Shown here in pieces: positions 1 through 8,971 of a stretch of DNA of 64,000 nucleotides. Each line of letters starts with the position of its first letter. The stretch's first letter is position 1. Both the position numbers and the translations under genes were made by a program. Origin of the DNA: Actinomycetospora callitridis (GTDB lineage Bacteria > Actinomycetota > Actinomycetes > Mycobacteriales > Pseudonocardiaceae); contig NZ_JAQZAK010000004.1 of NCBI RefSeq assembly GCF_028737265.1, positions 1-64,000 of the forward strand, read 5' to 3'. The notes below the pieces were generated by a model. The model ran no database searches. It worked only from the letters and a program-made list of their open reading frames with translations, and had not been told where the DNA came from.

Positions 1-1102
1 CGGCGGCGAGCACCGAGCGCTCGGGGCCCGTCAGGGCCGCGAGCACGGCGTCCTGGGTCAGCGCGTGGCGCCAGCGCAGCCCGCCGTCGGCCGTGGCGAC
101 GAGCAGGCGGGCGTCGACCGCGCGACGCAGGGCCGCGGCAGCTGTCGCCGCGTCGGTCCCGGTGGCCGCCGGCAGCAGGTCCCACGGCAGGTCCCGACCG
201 AGCAGGGCGGCGACGCGGACGACGTCGCGATCACCGGGGGCGAGGGTGGCGACGCGGTCGGCGACGGCATCGGCGAACGCCTCGGGCACCTCCGTCGCGA
301 GCGGGCCCGATGCGTGCCAGCGGCCGTCGCGCCGCACGATCGCCCCCGAGTCGGCGAGGCGGGCCGCGAGCTCCTCGACCAGCAGCGGCAGCCCGTCCGC
401 GGCGGTCAGGACGTGGTCGCGGACGTCGTCGGCGGCCTCGTCGCCGAGCACCGCGCGTGTGAGGGCGGCGGCGTCGGACGGGCCGAGGCGCCCGAGGTCC
501 ACCGTCGCGACCCGGGCGCGGCGCAGCGGCGTCAGCCCGTCCGGCGGTCGCTCGTCGGAGCGCATCGCGCCGAGCACCCGGACGTCGGTGGCCGCGAGGC
601 GCCCGGCGAGGTACTCGAGGACCGCGAGGGTGTCGCGGTCGGCCCAGTGCAGGTCGTCGAGGACCACGACGGCGCGCCCCGACCCGGCGATCACCCCGAG
701 CAGCTCGCCGACGGCCTCGCCGAGCACCAGGACGGGGTCGACGAGGTGGGGGCCGGCGCCACCGTCGGCCGGGCCCGCGCTCCAGGCGGGCAGGAGGCGG
801 GCGAGGACGGCCCGGAACGGTGCGATCCGCTCGTCCTGCGCGAGGGCCGGCCCCGCGGCGGCCGTCAGGGCCTCGGCGAGCGGGCGGAAGGGGCCGCCCC
901 CGGGCACCGCGTGCCCGCGCAGCACCCGCGCGCCCGCCGCGGCGGCCCGGCCGGCGACCTCGTCGAGCAGCCGGGTCTTCCCGCTGCCCGCCTCGCCGGC
1001 GACGAGGGTGACCCCGCCGGGCCCGGACAGGGCCGCGCCCACCAGGACACCGAGCTCGTCGTCGCGTCCGACGAGCGGCGCCGCTCCGGGCCCGACCCGC
1101 AT
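1..1102 (-). CDS. LuxR/AAA-type ATP-binding transcriptional regulator, 3' end cut by window
   Basis: Reading leftward from an ATG at 1102, the first 367 residues of a large regulator are visible and the reading frame is open to the window edge. The N-terminus has the VGRDDEL motif typical of the AAA ATPase domain of large LuxR (LAL/MalT-like) regulators. A Walker A motif GEAGSGKT lies at residues 36-43 and a Walker B-like stretch VVVLDDLHWAD follows near residue 144. In this family the ATPase part is usually followed by TPR-like helices and a C-terminal LuxR helix-turn-helix, which would lie outside the window. The ligand and regulated genes are unknown. It is divergent from the DUF3140 gene at 1153, with only 50 bp between them. 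Confidence 0.85.
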   Translation of the reverse strand, partial: MRVGPGAAPLVGRDDELGVLVGAALSGPGGVTLVAGEAGSGKTRLLDEVAGRAAAAGARVLRGHAVPGGGPFRPLAEALTAAAGPALAQDERIAPFRAVLARLLPAWSAGPADGGAGPHLVDPVLVLGEAVGELLGVIAGSGRAVVVLDDLHWADRDTLAVLEYLAGRLAATDVRVLGAMRSDERPPDGLTPLRRARVATVDLGRLGPSDAAALTRAVLGDEAADDVRDHVLTAADGLPLLVEELAARLADSGAIVRRDGRWHASGPLATEVPEAFADAVADRVATLAPGDRDVVRVAALLGRDLPWDLLPAATGTDAATAAAALRRAVDARLLVATADGGLRWRHALTQDAVLAALTGPERSVLAA

Positions 1103-1152
1103 CGACCCAGTATCCGGAGGTGTCGAGGCCCGGACCCGGGTACACGCGGGCC

Positions 1153-1491
1153 ATGGCCGGAAAGGACACGCAGCAGATCCGTGACGAGTTCGACGAGGTC
1201 GTCAACATGGACCCCGGGGAGCTCGAGAAGTGGTTGGGGACCGACGAGTCGCAGTCGGTGGGCCAGTCGTCGGGCGACTCCGACGAGTCGACGGGCCACT
1301 ACATGGGCCGGCGCATCGTCGAGATCCAGAAGAAGAAGGCCGACGACCTCGACGACGACGACCTCGCCGCCATGAAGAAGGTCCACGGCTACGTCGCGCG
1401 GCACCTGAAGCAGAAGCCGTCGAAGGAGGACGTCGAGACCTCGAAGTGGCGCTACTCGCTCATGAACTGGGGCCACGACCCGCTGAAGTGA
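1153..1491 (+). CDS. DUF3140 domain protein
   Basis: A 112-residue acidic and lysine-rich protein. Motifs include EFDEVVNM near the start, YMGRRIV in the middle and SLMNWGHDPLK at the C-terminus, a pattern I recognise as the DUF3140 family of actinobacteria and some other bacteria. The function is unknown; the small soluble family is sometimes described as DNA-binding-like. I chose the ATG at 1153 (MAGKD) rather than the upstream in-frame ATG at 1120, because the extra residues are proline and arginine filler. A strong hairpin terminator follows directly. Confidence 0.8.
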   Translation: MAGKDTQQIRDEFDEVVNMDPGELEKWLGTDESQSVGQSSGDSDESTGHYMGRRIVEIQKKKADDLDDDDLAAMKKVHGYVARHLKQKPSKEDVETSKWRYSLMNWGHDPLK

Positions 1492-1507
1492 GGGCCTCCG
1501 GCCCCGG

Positions 1508-1543
1508 GAGGGATCCGGGTCGTCGGGACGACCCGGATCCCTC
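1508..1543. terminator. Bidirectional hairpin terminator
   Basis: A perfect 17-bp inverted repeat (arms 1508-1524 and 1527-1543, built around GGGATCC) with a 2-nt loop lies between convergent genes ending at 1491 and 1552. It has no clear U-tract, as is usual in high-GC actinomycetes. Confidence 0.8.
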
Positions 1544-1551
1544 ACGTGGCG

Positions 1552-2250
1552 TCAGCCATCGAGATCGGTGATCTTGATGCCGGCGTGGACCTTGTAGCGG
1601 CGGTTGATCGCGATGAGGTTCGCCGTCAGGCATTCGACCTGGTAGGCGTTGCGCAACCGCCCGCCGAAGACCCCGCGCACGCCGGGGATGGCGTCGGCGA
1701 GGGCGCGGACGACGTCGGTGGCCTCGCGGTCGTCGCCGAGCACGAGGACGTCGCAGTCGACCTTCGGCTGGTCGAGGTCGGCGAGCAGGACCGCGGAGAC
1801 GTTGTGGAACGCCGCGGTCACGCGAGTCTCGGGCAGCAGCTGTTCGGCCTGCTGGGCGGCGCTGCCCTCCTCGACGGGCAGGGGGTAGGGCCCCTTCTTG
1901 TCGAAGCCGATCGGGTTGACGCAGTCGATGAGGATCTTGCCCTTGAGGGGCTTGGTGAGGCCCTGGAGCGTCTCAGCGTGCGACTCCCACGGGATCGCGG
2001 CGAGCACGACGTCGGCCTCGGTGGCGCACGTCGCGTTGTCCGTGCCGCGCACGTGATCGACGCCGGTGGCCTCGCAGTACTCGCTCGCCGAGTTCTCGGC
2101 GCGCTCGGCGACCCGGGAGCCGATGATCACGCGGATCCCCGCGGCCGCCCAGCGCAGGGCCAGGCCCTTGCCCTGGTTGCCGGTGCCGCCGAGCACTCCG
2201 ACGGTCAGGGTCGTCGGGTCGATGGCCTCACCGGATGACGGTGCACTCAC
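1552..2250 (-). CDS. npdG: NADPH-dependent F420 reductase (F420:NADP oxidoreductase)
   Basis: A 232-residue Rossmann-fold enzyme that transfers hydride between coenzyme F420 and NADP. The N-terminus carries the nucleotide-binding glycine motif GVLGGTGNQGKGLALR. It is followed by IIGSR, whose Ser and Arg are the usual determinants for the 2'-phosphate of NADP. ADVVLAAIPWESH and DCVNPIGFD follow, and AFHNVSA is typical of this family. The length matches known Fno/NpdG proteins (about 210-230 residues). The start at 2250 gives a short N-terminal extension before the glycine motif. The presence of this enzyme implies that the organism makes F420. It is a single gene, convergent with DUF3140 across the hairpin at 1508. 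Confidence 0.92.
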   Translation of the reverse strand: MSAPSSGEAIDPTTLTVGVLGGTGNQGKGLALRWAAAGIRVIIGSRVAERAENSASEYCEATGVDHVRGTDNATCATEADVVLAAIPWESHAETLQGLTKPLKGKILIDCVNPIGFDKKGPYPLPVEEGSAAQQAEQLLPETRVTAAFHNVSAVLLADLDQPKVDCDVLVLGDDREATDVVRALADAIPGVRGVFGGRLRNAYQVECLTANLIAINRRYKVHAGIKITDLDG

Positions 2251-2293
2251 GGGGTCGCTCCCTGCTGCAAACGGTCAGAATGGACTGTTCCTA

Positions 2294-3208
2294 TCACGCC
2301 AAGACCTGCGCCAGCTCGGCGTGCAGCGCCGACACCGCCGCGTCCGCGGCCGGCACGGCGGTGAAGCCGTAGAAGCCGTGCACGAGGCCCGGGTGCTCGC
2401 GGCGGCGGGCGTCGACACCTGCCGCGATCAACGCGTCGGCGAACGCGTGCCCGGCGTCGCGCAGCGGGTCGAAGCCGGCCGTCGCGACGATCGTGGGCGG
2501 CAGCCCCGCCAGCGAGGGCGCACGCAGGGGCGAGAGCCGGGCGTCGCCGCGGGGATCGTGGCCGGCGAGGTAGAGCTTCGAGCACGCCCGCACGTCGCGG
2601 GCGGAGATCCAGTAGCCCTCGGCGTTCTCGGCCAGCGAGGGGTAGCGAGCCTCGAAGTCCGGCGGCGGGTAGACGAGCAGGAGCGCGTCCGGGGCCCGGC
2701 CCTCGTCGCGCAGCGCCAGGGCGGCCACGGCGGCGAGGTTGGCGCCGGCGCTGTCGCCGACGAGGGCGTAGCGCTCCGAACCGTGGGCCACCAGCGCCCG
2801 GACCGCGGCGAGGACGTCGTCCAGGGGCGCCGGGAACGGGTGCTCGGGGGCGAGCCGGTAGTCGACGGCCGCCACGACCGCGCCCAGGTCGTCCGCGAGC
2901 CGGTCCGCGGCCGCGTCGTACACGTCGCCGCCGCCCAGCACCCAGCCGCCACCGTGGAGGAACACCACGAGGGCGTCCGACGTCCGGGTCGCGGGACGAT
3001 GCGTCCGCACCGGCACACCGCCGGCCTCGCCCAGCTCGGGCTCCCGCGGCGGGGCTCCCCCGGCCTCGCGCATCTGCGTGACGAACCGGGCGCGGGACTC
3101 GTCGATGGTGCCGTCGAACATCTCCGGCTCGTCGGTCCACCGGTCGAGCAGGGCGCGGATGCCGGGGTCGAGGGCGGGCTCGGCGGCGGGCTCGGTCTGG
3201 GCGCTCAT
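2294..3208 (-). CDS. Alpha/beta hydrolase, hormone-sensitive lipase (fold-3) type
   Basis: A 304-residue esterase/lipase of the HSL family. The oxyanion-hole motif HGGG is at residues 85-88, the nucleophile sits in GDSAG (Ser153), the acid is probably Asp247 in GFDPLRD and the histidine His277 in LVHGFY. DYRLAPEHPFP is also diagnostic. The substrate is unknown, most likely a short-chain ester. I chose the ATG at 3208 (MSAQTEP). A GTG ten codons upstream (3238) is possible, although a GGAAAGG there abuts the codon too closely. The stop lies 43 bp from the F420 reductase start on the same strand, so co-transcription is possible. Confidence 0.88.
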   Translation of the reverse strand: MSAQTEPAAEPALDPGIRALLDRWTDEPEMFDGTIDESRARFVTQMREAGGAPPREPELGEAGGVPVRTHRPATRTSDALVVFLHGGGWVLGGGDVYDAAADRLADDLGAVVAAVDYRLAPEHPFPAPLDDVLAAVRALVAHGSERYALVGDSAGANLAAVAALALRDEGRAPDALLLVYPPPDFEARYPSLAENAEGYWISARDVRACSKLYLAGHDPRGDARLSPLRAPSLAGLPPTIVATAGFDPLRDAGHAFADALIAAGVDARRREHPGLVHGFYGFTAVPAADAAVSALHAELAQVLA

Positions 3209-3479
3209 CGAGGCCAGCCTAGGAGGATTCAGGATCACCTTTCCGGGTCATCCCGTCCGTTCGGGTGAGGGACGAAGATGTCGTCCGGCGGCGGGCCCGA
3301 ACCCGTCGTTGCCGAATCGATACCGAAACCGCGGAACCTCCCTGGGGCCGCAGGCGTCATCCCGGTGTCGATCCCCGCGACGCCCCGGAGTTCCCCCCGG
3401 CCCCACGGCCGGTCACCCCGGCGCGGCACCCGACTCGCCCCCGCTGGATCACGAACCTCGAAGGACCGGACCCACCCCG

Positions 3480-3806
3480 ATGGCTCTCCCCTGGCCGCAC
3501 AGCACGCCCACCCTGCCCCGTCCCGTGCCCGCCGCACCGCAGCCCGCGCCGGCCGGACGCGCCGCGAGTCTCGCCGGTGTCGCAGATCGCGTCGGCACCG
3601 CCGCGCGTCGCCACCCGGCGCTCGTCCGCCTCGGCGCCCTCGCGACCAGTCCGGTCACCGCGCTCGTCGTCATGCTCGTCGGCCTGGCGCTGCTGTTCGT
3701 GCTGCCGATGGTCGGCCTGCCGTTCGTGGCCCTCGTCGTGCTGCCCGCCGTGGTCTACCACCTGCAGTCCGAGCGCCGGACCAACCTGCGCCGCCCGCGC
3801 CGCTGA
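3480..3806 (+). CDS. Small two-helix membrane protein
   Basis: A 108-residue protein of unknown function. The N-terminal 45 residues are rich in proline and alanine, then two hydrophobic segments (about residues 60-76 and 79-94) are separated by a proline turn, and a basic tail follows (QSERRTNLRRPRR). I chose the ATG at 3480 because a GAAGGA lies just upstream. It could be a single hairpin-type membrane anchor. No family was recognised, and a hairpin terminator follows. Confidence 0.6.
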   Translation: MALPWPHSTPTLPRPVPAAPQPAPAGRAASLAGVADRVGTAARRHPALVRLGALATSPVTALVVMLVGLALLFVLPMVGLPFVALVVLPAVVYHLQSERRTNLRRPRR

Positions 3807-3843
3807 CCGGACCGCCCCGCCGGGAGCGCCACGGATCAGACGA

Positions 3844-3874
3844 ACGGCCCCGCCCCGTGAGGGAGCGGGGCCGT
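3844..3874. terminator. Hairpin terminator between convergent genes
   Basis: Ten-base arms ACGGCCCCGC (3844-3853) and their complement (3865-3874) enclose an 11-nt loop. It sits between the membrane protein ending at 3806 and the secreted-protein gene ending at 3902 on the other strand. Confidence 0.75.
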
Positions 3875-3901
3875 CGGCGTCTCCGGCGGCGCGCCGCCGT
3901 C

Positions 3902-4660
3902 TCAGCCCTCCCCGTCCCCCGACGGTGAGGTCGTGCTGCCCGACGAGGGCGAGCTGCTGCTCGGTGTCTCGCTGGGTGTCTCGCTGGCTGTCTCGCTGGG
4001 CGATTCGCTCGGCGCCTGGGTCGTCGGCTGGGTCGACGGCTCGCTGCTCGCCGGCGGCTGGGACGGGGACGAGGCCGGCGGGGAGGACGGCGATCCCGTC
4101 CCCGTCGAGGTCGACGGCGCCCCGCTGCTCGTCGAGGTCCCGGACGTCGGGCGCCCGCCGCCACCGCCCCCGCTGCGGACCACCGACGACGGGCCGGCGG
4201 CTGCGTCGGCAACCGGGCGCGGGGCAGACACACCGGGACCTGGCACACCGGGACCTGGCACACCGGGACCGGGCACACCGGGACCGGGTGCCGCGGGCTG
4301 CGCCAGGGGCTGCTGCTCGGAGCGCAGGGCGAGGTCGGCGACGGTCGGTGTGATCGTCGGCGAGGAGGTCACGGACCCCACCGGCGCCGCGGCCGGGGCG
4401 CCCCACGGCAGCGGGGTGTCGAGCTCGGTGACGGCCCCGGGCATCGCGACGGTCGTCGAGGACTGGCTGATCGTCTGGTAGACCGCCGTGCTCAGCGACG
4501 CCGCGCCCATGAGCCCGACACCGAGGGTCGCCGCGAGCCGGGTGCGCCGCGCCGCCCGCCCGCTCTCCGCGGTGGGCACCGGGTCGCAGGGCGTCTCGGA
4601 CGGGGGCTCGAACACGGGGGTCCTCTCGTCGCGGGGCGCCACGCCGCCCCGAGCAGACAT
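3902..4660 (-). CDS. Membrane-anchored Ser/Pro/Thr-rich extracytoplasmic protein
   Basis: A 252-residue protein with a short cytoplasmic N-terminus that is basic just before the membrane (GRAARRTR), one hydrophobic segment (about [19 protein letters not shown]) and a long low-complexity exterior. The exterior contains a GPGVP pentapeptide tract (DNA repeats near 4225-4285) and a C-terminal Ser/Thr/Pro/Glu-rich tail with repeated SETPSETPS blocks. No catalytic domain is visible, and it may be a cell-wall-spanning stalk. I chose the ATG at 4660 (MSARGG). The frame stays open to 4819, but that upstream part does not look coding. It is divergent from the hydrolase gene at 4893. Confidence 0.55.
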   Translation of the reverse strand: MSARGGVAPRDERTPVFEPPSETPCDPVPTAESGRAARRTRLAATLGVGLMGAASLSTAVYQTISQSSTTVAMPGAVTELDTPLPWGAPAAAPVGSVTSSPTITPTVADLALRSEQQPLAQPAAPGPGVPGPGVPGPGVPGPGVSAPRPVADAAAGPSSVVRSGGGGGGRPTSGTSTSSGAPSTSTGTGSPSSPPASSPSQPPASSEPSTQPTTQAPSESPSETASETPSETPSSSSPSSGSTTSPSGDGEG

Positions 4661-4892
4661 CTCGGGGCGGCGCCACTCCGTCCAACGCACCGGAGACGTG
4701 ACCGTGGCTCGGACGATCGGGCGGAACGACCGAAGCCCGGACGGCCCAGCGCCGATGGGCCGGATCACCCCGTCGAGCAGCGCGAACGCCGAGCAGGCCG
4801 CCTCGATCGGGTCACCCACCGTGAGCGCGCATCACGACGCGTGAGTGACGGCGCGCGGCCGCCCGCCACGGGCGGCCCTACGATCGGCCCGT

Positions 4893-6059
4893 GTGACCGC
4901 CGACCAGCTGCCCGACGACGAGGCCTCCGCGTCCGCGAGCGGGGACACCGCGACCGGGGCCACCACGAGCGGGGCCACCACCAACGGCAGCGTCCTGCCG
5001 GCACCGGCGCGCTCCGCCTCCCACGCGTGGGACAACGTCCGGCGCCTGGTGACCGACGGCCACCTCGCCGACACCCGCCGGATGCCGCGCCTGCCGGTGC
5101 TCACCGCGGACGGTTACACGGTCCACCGCTACGAGCCGACGGTCGCCCCGGACGCGTCACTCGCCCCGCTGCTGATGGTGCCCCCGCTCGGGGCCCCGGA
5201 CTTCGCGTTCGACCTGCGGCGCGGCGCGAGCCTGGTCGAGGACCTGCTCGCGTCCGGTCGCGAGATCTACATCGTCACCTACGAGGCGTCCGGACGGGCG
5301 GCCGACCGGCGCGGCCTGGAGCTGTGGGTGGACGAGATCCTCCCGGCGGCCCTGTACGCCGTGTCGGACCGCCACGGGGGCACGGCCGTCCACCTCGCCG
5401 GGTGGAGCCTCGGCGGGCTGTTCACCCTGCTCTGCGCCGCCAGCGGTGTCTCCGGCGCCCCGATCCGCTCGGTGACGGCCTTCGCGTCCCCGGTCGACGT
5501 GTCCGCGGTGCCGCTGGTGGCCCCGTTCCGGTCCGTCGCCGAGTACACCGGCGGGCGGATCTTCTCCACGGCCTACCGGACGCTCGGCTCCTTCCCGGCG
5601 ACGGCGGTGAGGTGGGCGTTCCAGCTGACGAGCGTCGAGCGCTACCTGACCAAGCCGGTGACGCTGCTGACCCACCTCGACGACCGGGAGCTCCTCGAGC
5701 AGATCGAGGCCGTCGACCTGCTCATGGCCAACATGACCGCCTACCCCGGGCGCGCGTTCGGGCAGATCTACCACCACGTCGTCCGGTCGAACGACCTCGC
5801 CGAGGACGACCTGCGCCTCGCCGGCCGCCCCGTCCGGCTGGCCGACGTACGGGTGCCGGTGCTGCTGGTCGCCGGTGCCGACGACGTCATCGCGCCGGTC
5901 GCCGCCGTCGAGCGCGCGACCGACCTCCTCACCGCGAGCCCCGACCTGCGCTTCGTCGTGCGCCCCGGCGGCCACCTCGGCGTGCTCGCGGGTCGCCGGG
6001 CCCGCGAGAACTCCTGGCGCGACCTCGAGCAGTTCCTCGCGGCCCACGACGGCGACTGA
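4893..6059 (+). CDS. Alpha/beta hydrolase related to PHA synthase/PhaC-like proteins
   Basis: A 388-residue protein. A low-complexity Ala/Thr/Ser N-terminus (to about residue 40) precedes an alpha/beta hydrolase domain. The motifs are [24 protein letters not shown] and the nucleophile elbow GWSLGG (Ser172), with [13 protein letters not shown] (acid region) and GGHLGVL (catalytic His region) near the C-terminus. The overall order resembles class III polyhydroxyalkanoate synthase-like hydrolases of actinobacteria, but those polymerases use cysteine in the elbow and here it is serine, so hydrolase activity is more likely. The GTG at 4893 was chosen. An ATG at 4845 is in frame but adds arginine-rich sequence. 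Confidence 0.75.
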   Translation: MTADQLPDDEASASASGDTATGATTSGATTNGSVLPAPARSASHAWDNVRRLVTDGHLADTRRMPRLPVLTADGYTVHRYEPTVAPDASLAPLLMVPPLGAPDFAFDLRRGASLVEDLLASGREIYIVTYEASGRAADRRGLELWVDEILPAALYAVSDRHGGTAVHLAGWSLGGLFTLLCAASGVSGAPIRSVTAFASPVDVSAVPLVAPFRSVAEYTGGRIFSTAYRTLGSFPATAVRWAFQLTSVERYLTKPVTLLTHLDDRELLEQIEAVDLLMANMTAYPGRAFGQIYHHVVRSNDLAEDDLRLAGRPVRLADVRVPVLLVAGADDVIAPVAAVERATDLLTASPDLRFVVRPGGHLGVLAGRRARENSWRDLEQFLAAHDGD

Positions 6060-6136
6060 GGCCACGGGTTGGGGCTCGTGGGCGGTCGGGTAGGCCCGCC
6101 CGGTCCGTGGCAGTCCCACCACCACGAGGAGTCCCC

Positions 6137-7205
6137 ATGACCGACGTGTCCGGCCAGGGACCGACGTCCGACGACGACCGATCCGTGCTGACCACCAGGC
6201 AGGGCCACCCGGTCTACGACAACCAGAACCAGCGCACCGTCGGCGCCCGCGGGCCCGCGACGCTGGAGAACTACCAGTTCCTCGAGAAGATCAGCCACTT
6301 CGACCGCGAGCGGATCCCCGAGCGCGTCGTGCACGCCCGTGGCGCGCTCTCGTACGGGTACTTCGAGTCCTACGGAGCCTGGGGCGACGAGCCGATCGCA
6401 CCCGGAGCTGGACTTCGACCCCCTCGACGACACCAAGACCTGGCCGGAGAACGAGTTCCCGGCCAAGCCCGTCGGGAAGATGGTGCTGAACCGCAACGTC
6501 GAGAACCAGTTCGCCGAGAACGAGCAGATCTCGTTCGGCACCGGCGTGCTCGTGGACGGTCTGGAGTTCTCCGACGACAAGATGCTCGTCGGCCGCACGT
6601 TCTCCTACTCCGACACCCAGCGCTACCGCGTCGGACCGAACTACCTGCAGCTGCCGGTGAACGCCCCGAAGACGCGGGTGGGGACGAATCAGCGCGACGG
6701 GCAGATGGAGTACACCGTCGACCACGTGCCGGGGACGAACCCTCACGTCAACTACGAGCCGTCGATCCACGGCGGCCTGCGGGAGGCGCAGGCGCCGCAC
6801 GCCGACGAGATCGGCCCGGAGATCTCCGGCCGGCTGACCCGCAGCCGCATCCCGCTGACGCAGGACTACAAGCAGGCGGGCCAGCGCTACCTGCTCATGG
6901 AGGACTGGGAGCGCGACGACCTCGTCGCCAACTTCGTCACGATGCTCGGTCAGAGCGAGCGGGACGTGCAGGAGCGCATGGTCTGGCACTTCTTCCTCGT
7001 CGAGGACGACCTGGGCAACCGGGTCGGTGACGGCCTGGGCATCAAGGCGTCCGACGTCTCGCACCTCGAGCCGCTGCAGAGCCAGACGCTCACCGAGGAG
7101 GACCAGCAGCGCCTGGCGAACCTCGGCAGCAACGGGACACGGGACGTCGGCGGTCTCGTCATGACCCACTGCGTGCCGGACGACCGGTTCGTCACCAGCC
7201 GGTGA
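6137..7205 (+). pseudogene. Catalase with internal deletion and frameshift
   Basis: The first 88 codons from the ATG at 6137 (RBS GAGGAG) encode a normal monofunctional heme catalase N-terminus: [30 protein letters not shown] with the catalytic His, and YGYFE. At about 6400 the similarity jumps from WGDEPIA to [12 protein letters not shown] in another frame. The rest is a normal catalase C-terminal part: VGKMVLNRN, the heme-ligand helix region [12 protein letters not shown] with the proximal Tyr, and QRDGQM, running to the stop at 7203. By family comparison roughly 200 residues are missing, including the RFSTVAG/GFAxKFYT core and the distal Asn region. The two halves are in different frames. 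As drawn it cannot make active catalase. It could be a real deletion or an assembly collapse. Confidence 0.85.
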
Positions 7206-7232
7206 CACCCGACCGGCGTCCGCACTGACCGG

Positions 7233-7271
7233 AGGGCCCCTTCGCTCGACTCCTCCGAGCGGAGGGGCCCT
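7233..7271. terminator. Hairpin terminator
   Basis: Nested arms AGGGCCCC/GGGGCCCT and CGCTCG/CGAGCG, separated by a 2-nt internal mismatch, with a 7-nt loop. It lies just after the catalase remnant stop codon. Confidence 0.75.
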
Positions 7272-7386
7272 TCGTTCGCCTCCGGGTGAACCACACCGGT
7301 GTCGTCCACGGCCCCCTGCCGATTCGTGGACGCCTCGCCTCCCGTACGGTCGGCGCCGCTCCCTGGCACCCCGAGGAAGGACCCCG

Positions 7387-7836
7387 ATGGCCGAGACCCT
7401 CAAGGCTCGCCTTCTCGACTCCGACCGCCGCGGCGCCGTCGTCGACGACCTGCAGCTGCTCGTCGACGCGGAGGTCGCGAACAAGAGCGGCCTGTCCGGC
7501 GGCATCGTCAAGACCGGCTACGCCGCGGTGAAGAAGGTCAAGCCGGGCATCATCCCGGAGGCGATCGACAAGATGCTCGACGAGTTCGTCGAGCAGCTCG
7601 AGCCCTTCTGGGCGACGTTCACGACCGAGGCCGCCGGTGACTTCGGCACCTTCCTGGGCACCCGCCCGCAGGAGGCCTCCGAGGCCCTCCTGACCGTCAC
7701 CGACCGTCGCGCCGAGCGCAGCAACCGCGCCGCGATCACGTCGGTCTACGGCAAGCTCCGCCCGAAGGCCCGGGAGAACGTCATCGAGGCGCTCCCGGGC
7801 CTCGGCGCCGTGATCGAGAAGCACGCCCGCGCCTGA
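7387..7836 (+). CDS. Conserved actinobacterial protein (probably DUF6918 family)
   Basis: A 149-residue soluble, helical protein with no signal peptide or membrane segment. Recognisable stretches are LVDAEVANKSGLSGGIVKTGY, KPGIIPEAIDKMLDEF and the C-terminal RAAITSVYGKLRPKARENV. I associate it with a family of unknown function seen in actinobacteria and call it DUF6918 tentatively. The RBS is GAGGAAGGA before the ATG at 7387. It stands alone between the catalase remnant and the EthD gene. Confidence 0.65.
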   Translation: MAETLKARLLDSDRRGAVVDDLQLLVDAEVANKSGLSGGIVKTGYAAVKKVKPGIIPEAIDKMLDEFVEQLEPFWATFTTEAAGDFGTFLGTRPQEASEALLTVTDRRAERSNRAAITSVYGKLRPKARENVIEALPGLGAVIEKHARA

Positions 7837-7928
7837 GCTCCCCAGCTCCCCACGACGGCCCCGGGGCCGCGGACCATTACCCGACGGTTCCGTGGACCCG
7901 GGGCCGTCGCGCGTGGTGGAGTGATCCA

Positions 7929-8225
7929 ATGCACATCCTCACGGTCCTCTACCACCACCCCGACGACCCGGCGGCGTTCGACAAGTACTACGAGTCGACG
8001 CACGCGCCGATGGTCGGGCCCATCCCCGGCGTCAAGTCCTTCACGTACCGGCACTGCTCCTCGATGGACGGCACCACGCCGCCGTACTACCTCATCGCCG
8101 AGCTCGGCTTCGACTCGCTCGAGGACCTCCAGGGCGGGATGGAGTCGGACGCGGGCCAGGCGGCGGTGGCCGATGTGCCGAACTTCGCGGGCGCCGGCGT
8201 GACGATGTTCGTCGCGCACGACTAG
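7929..8225 (+). CDS. EthD family protein (dimeric ferredoxin-like fold)
   Basis: A 98-residue protein of the EthD/YCII-like dimeric alpha-beta barrel fold. Signature features are the N-terminal YHHPDDPAAFDKYYESTHAPM, with the THAPM motif, and a C-terminal hydrophobic strand. Family members assist or carry out small oxidations, degradations or isomerisations, and EthD itself supports ETBE-degrading P450 systems, but no P450 is nearby. The start is ATG at 7929. A clear hairpin terminator follows. Confidence 0.85.
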   Translation: MHILTVLYHHPDDPAAFDKYYESTHAPMVGPIPGVKSFTYRHCSSMDGTTPPYYLIAELGFDSLEDLQGGMESDAGQAAVADVPNFAGAGVTMFVAHD

Positions 8226-8249
8226 TCCTCCTGCACTCCACCTCCACGG

Positions 8250-8280
8250 CGGGACTCGAGCCTCTTGACCTCGAGTCCCG
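8250..8280. terminator. Hairpin terminator
   Basis: Perfect 11-bp arms (CGGGACTCGAG and its complement) around a 9-nt loop, 25 bp after the EthD stop codon. Confidence 0.8.
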
Positions 8281-8331
8281 TCGAGGTCGGACGCTCGGTC
8301 CCGGCACCGAACCCGATCTCCGGAGGACCCC

Positions 8332-8970
8332 ATGTCGACCCCCGCACCGTCCCGCTTCCAGGACGCCTACCTCACCGGCGAGCCGCCGTGGATCATCGGC
8401 GAACCGCAGCCCGCCGTCGTCGCCGCGGAGGCCGAGGGGCTGCTCCACGGCCGTGTGCTCGATCTCGGCTGCGGCACCGGGGAGAACACCCTCCTGCTCG
8501 CCGCCCGCGGCTACGACGTCGTCGGCGCCGACTCGGCCCCGGCCGCCCTCGACCGCGCCCGCGCCATCGCCGCCGCCCGCGGCGTGGCGGCGACGTTCGT
8601 CGAGGCCGACGCCCTGCACCCGTCGGAGCTGCGGGGATTCGACACCGTGCTCGACAGCGCCCTGTTCCACATCTTCGACACCGACGACCAGGGCCGGTAC
8701 GCCGACGCCCTGCGTGACGTCGTGACCGACGGCGGGCGCGTCGTCGTCCTCGGCCTGGCCCCCGGCCCGGCGTTCGGGCCCGAGGTGTCCGACGACGACC
8801 TCACGCGGGCGTTCTCCCGTCCGGGCTGGACGCTCGAGGACCTGCGCGAAAGCACCTACCGCGGGCGCGTTCCCGACGAGGAGCAGGCCGAGATGCTGCG
8901 CGTGCCGGTCGGGGGGCACGTCGACCTGCCCGCCTGGCTCGCGATCGCCCGACGCGTCTCCTCGGGCTGA
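8332..8970 (+). CDS. Class I SAM-dependent methyltransferase
   Basis: A 212-residue methyltransferase. Motif I is VLDLGCGTGENTLLLA, followed by an acidic residue at the end of strand 2 (VVGADSAP), then FVEADALH and FDTVLDSALFHIFD as motif IV. The N-terminal PPWIIGEPQP is common in small thiopurine/tellurite-resistance-like methyltransferases. The acceptor is unknown. The ATG at 8332 follows GGAGGACCCC. It is convergent with the heme oxygenase gene, with stops 1-2 bp apart. Confidence 0.85.
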   Translation: MSTPAPSRFQDAYLTGEPPWIIGEPQPAVVAAEAEGLLHGRVLDLGCGTGENTLLLAARGYDVVGADSAPAALDRARAIAAARGVAATFVEADALHPSELRGFDTVLDSALFHIFDTDDQGRYADALRDVVTDGGRVVVLGLAPGPAFGPEVSDDDLTRAFSRPGWTLEDLRESTYRGRVPDEEQAEMLRVPVGGHVDLPAWLAIARRVSSG

Positions 8971-8971
8971 G

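Noticed and set aside
231..1208. Minus-strand 325-residue frame overlapping the LuxR/AAA gene
   Set aside because: It is another frame of the same region; the frame starting at 1102 contains Walker A and B motifs.
4845..4892. The upstream ATG of the hydrolase gene as true start
   Set aside because: The extra residues are arginine/alanine filler, and the GTG at 4893 gives a more natural N-terminus.
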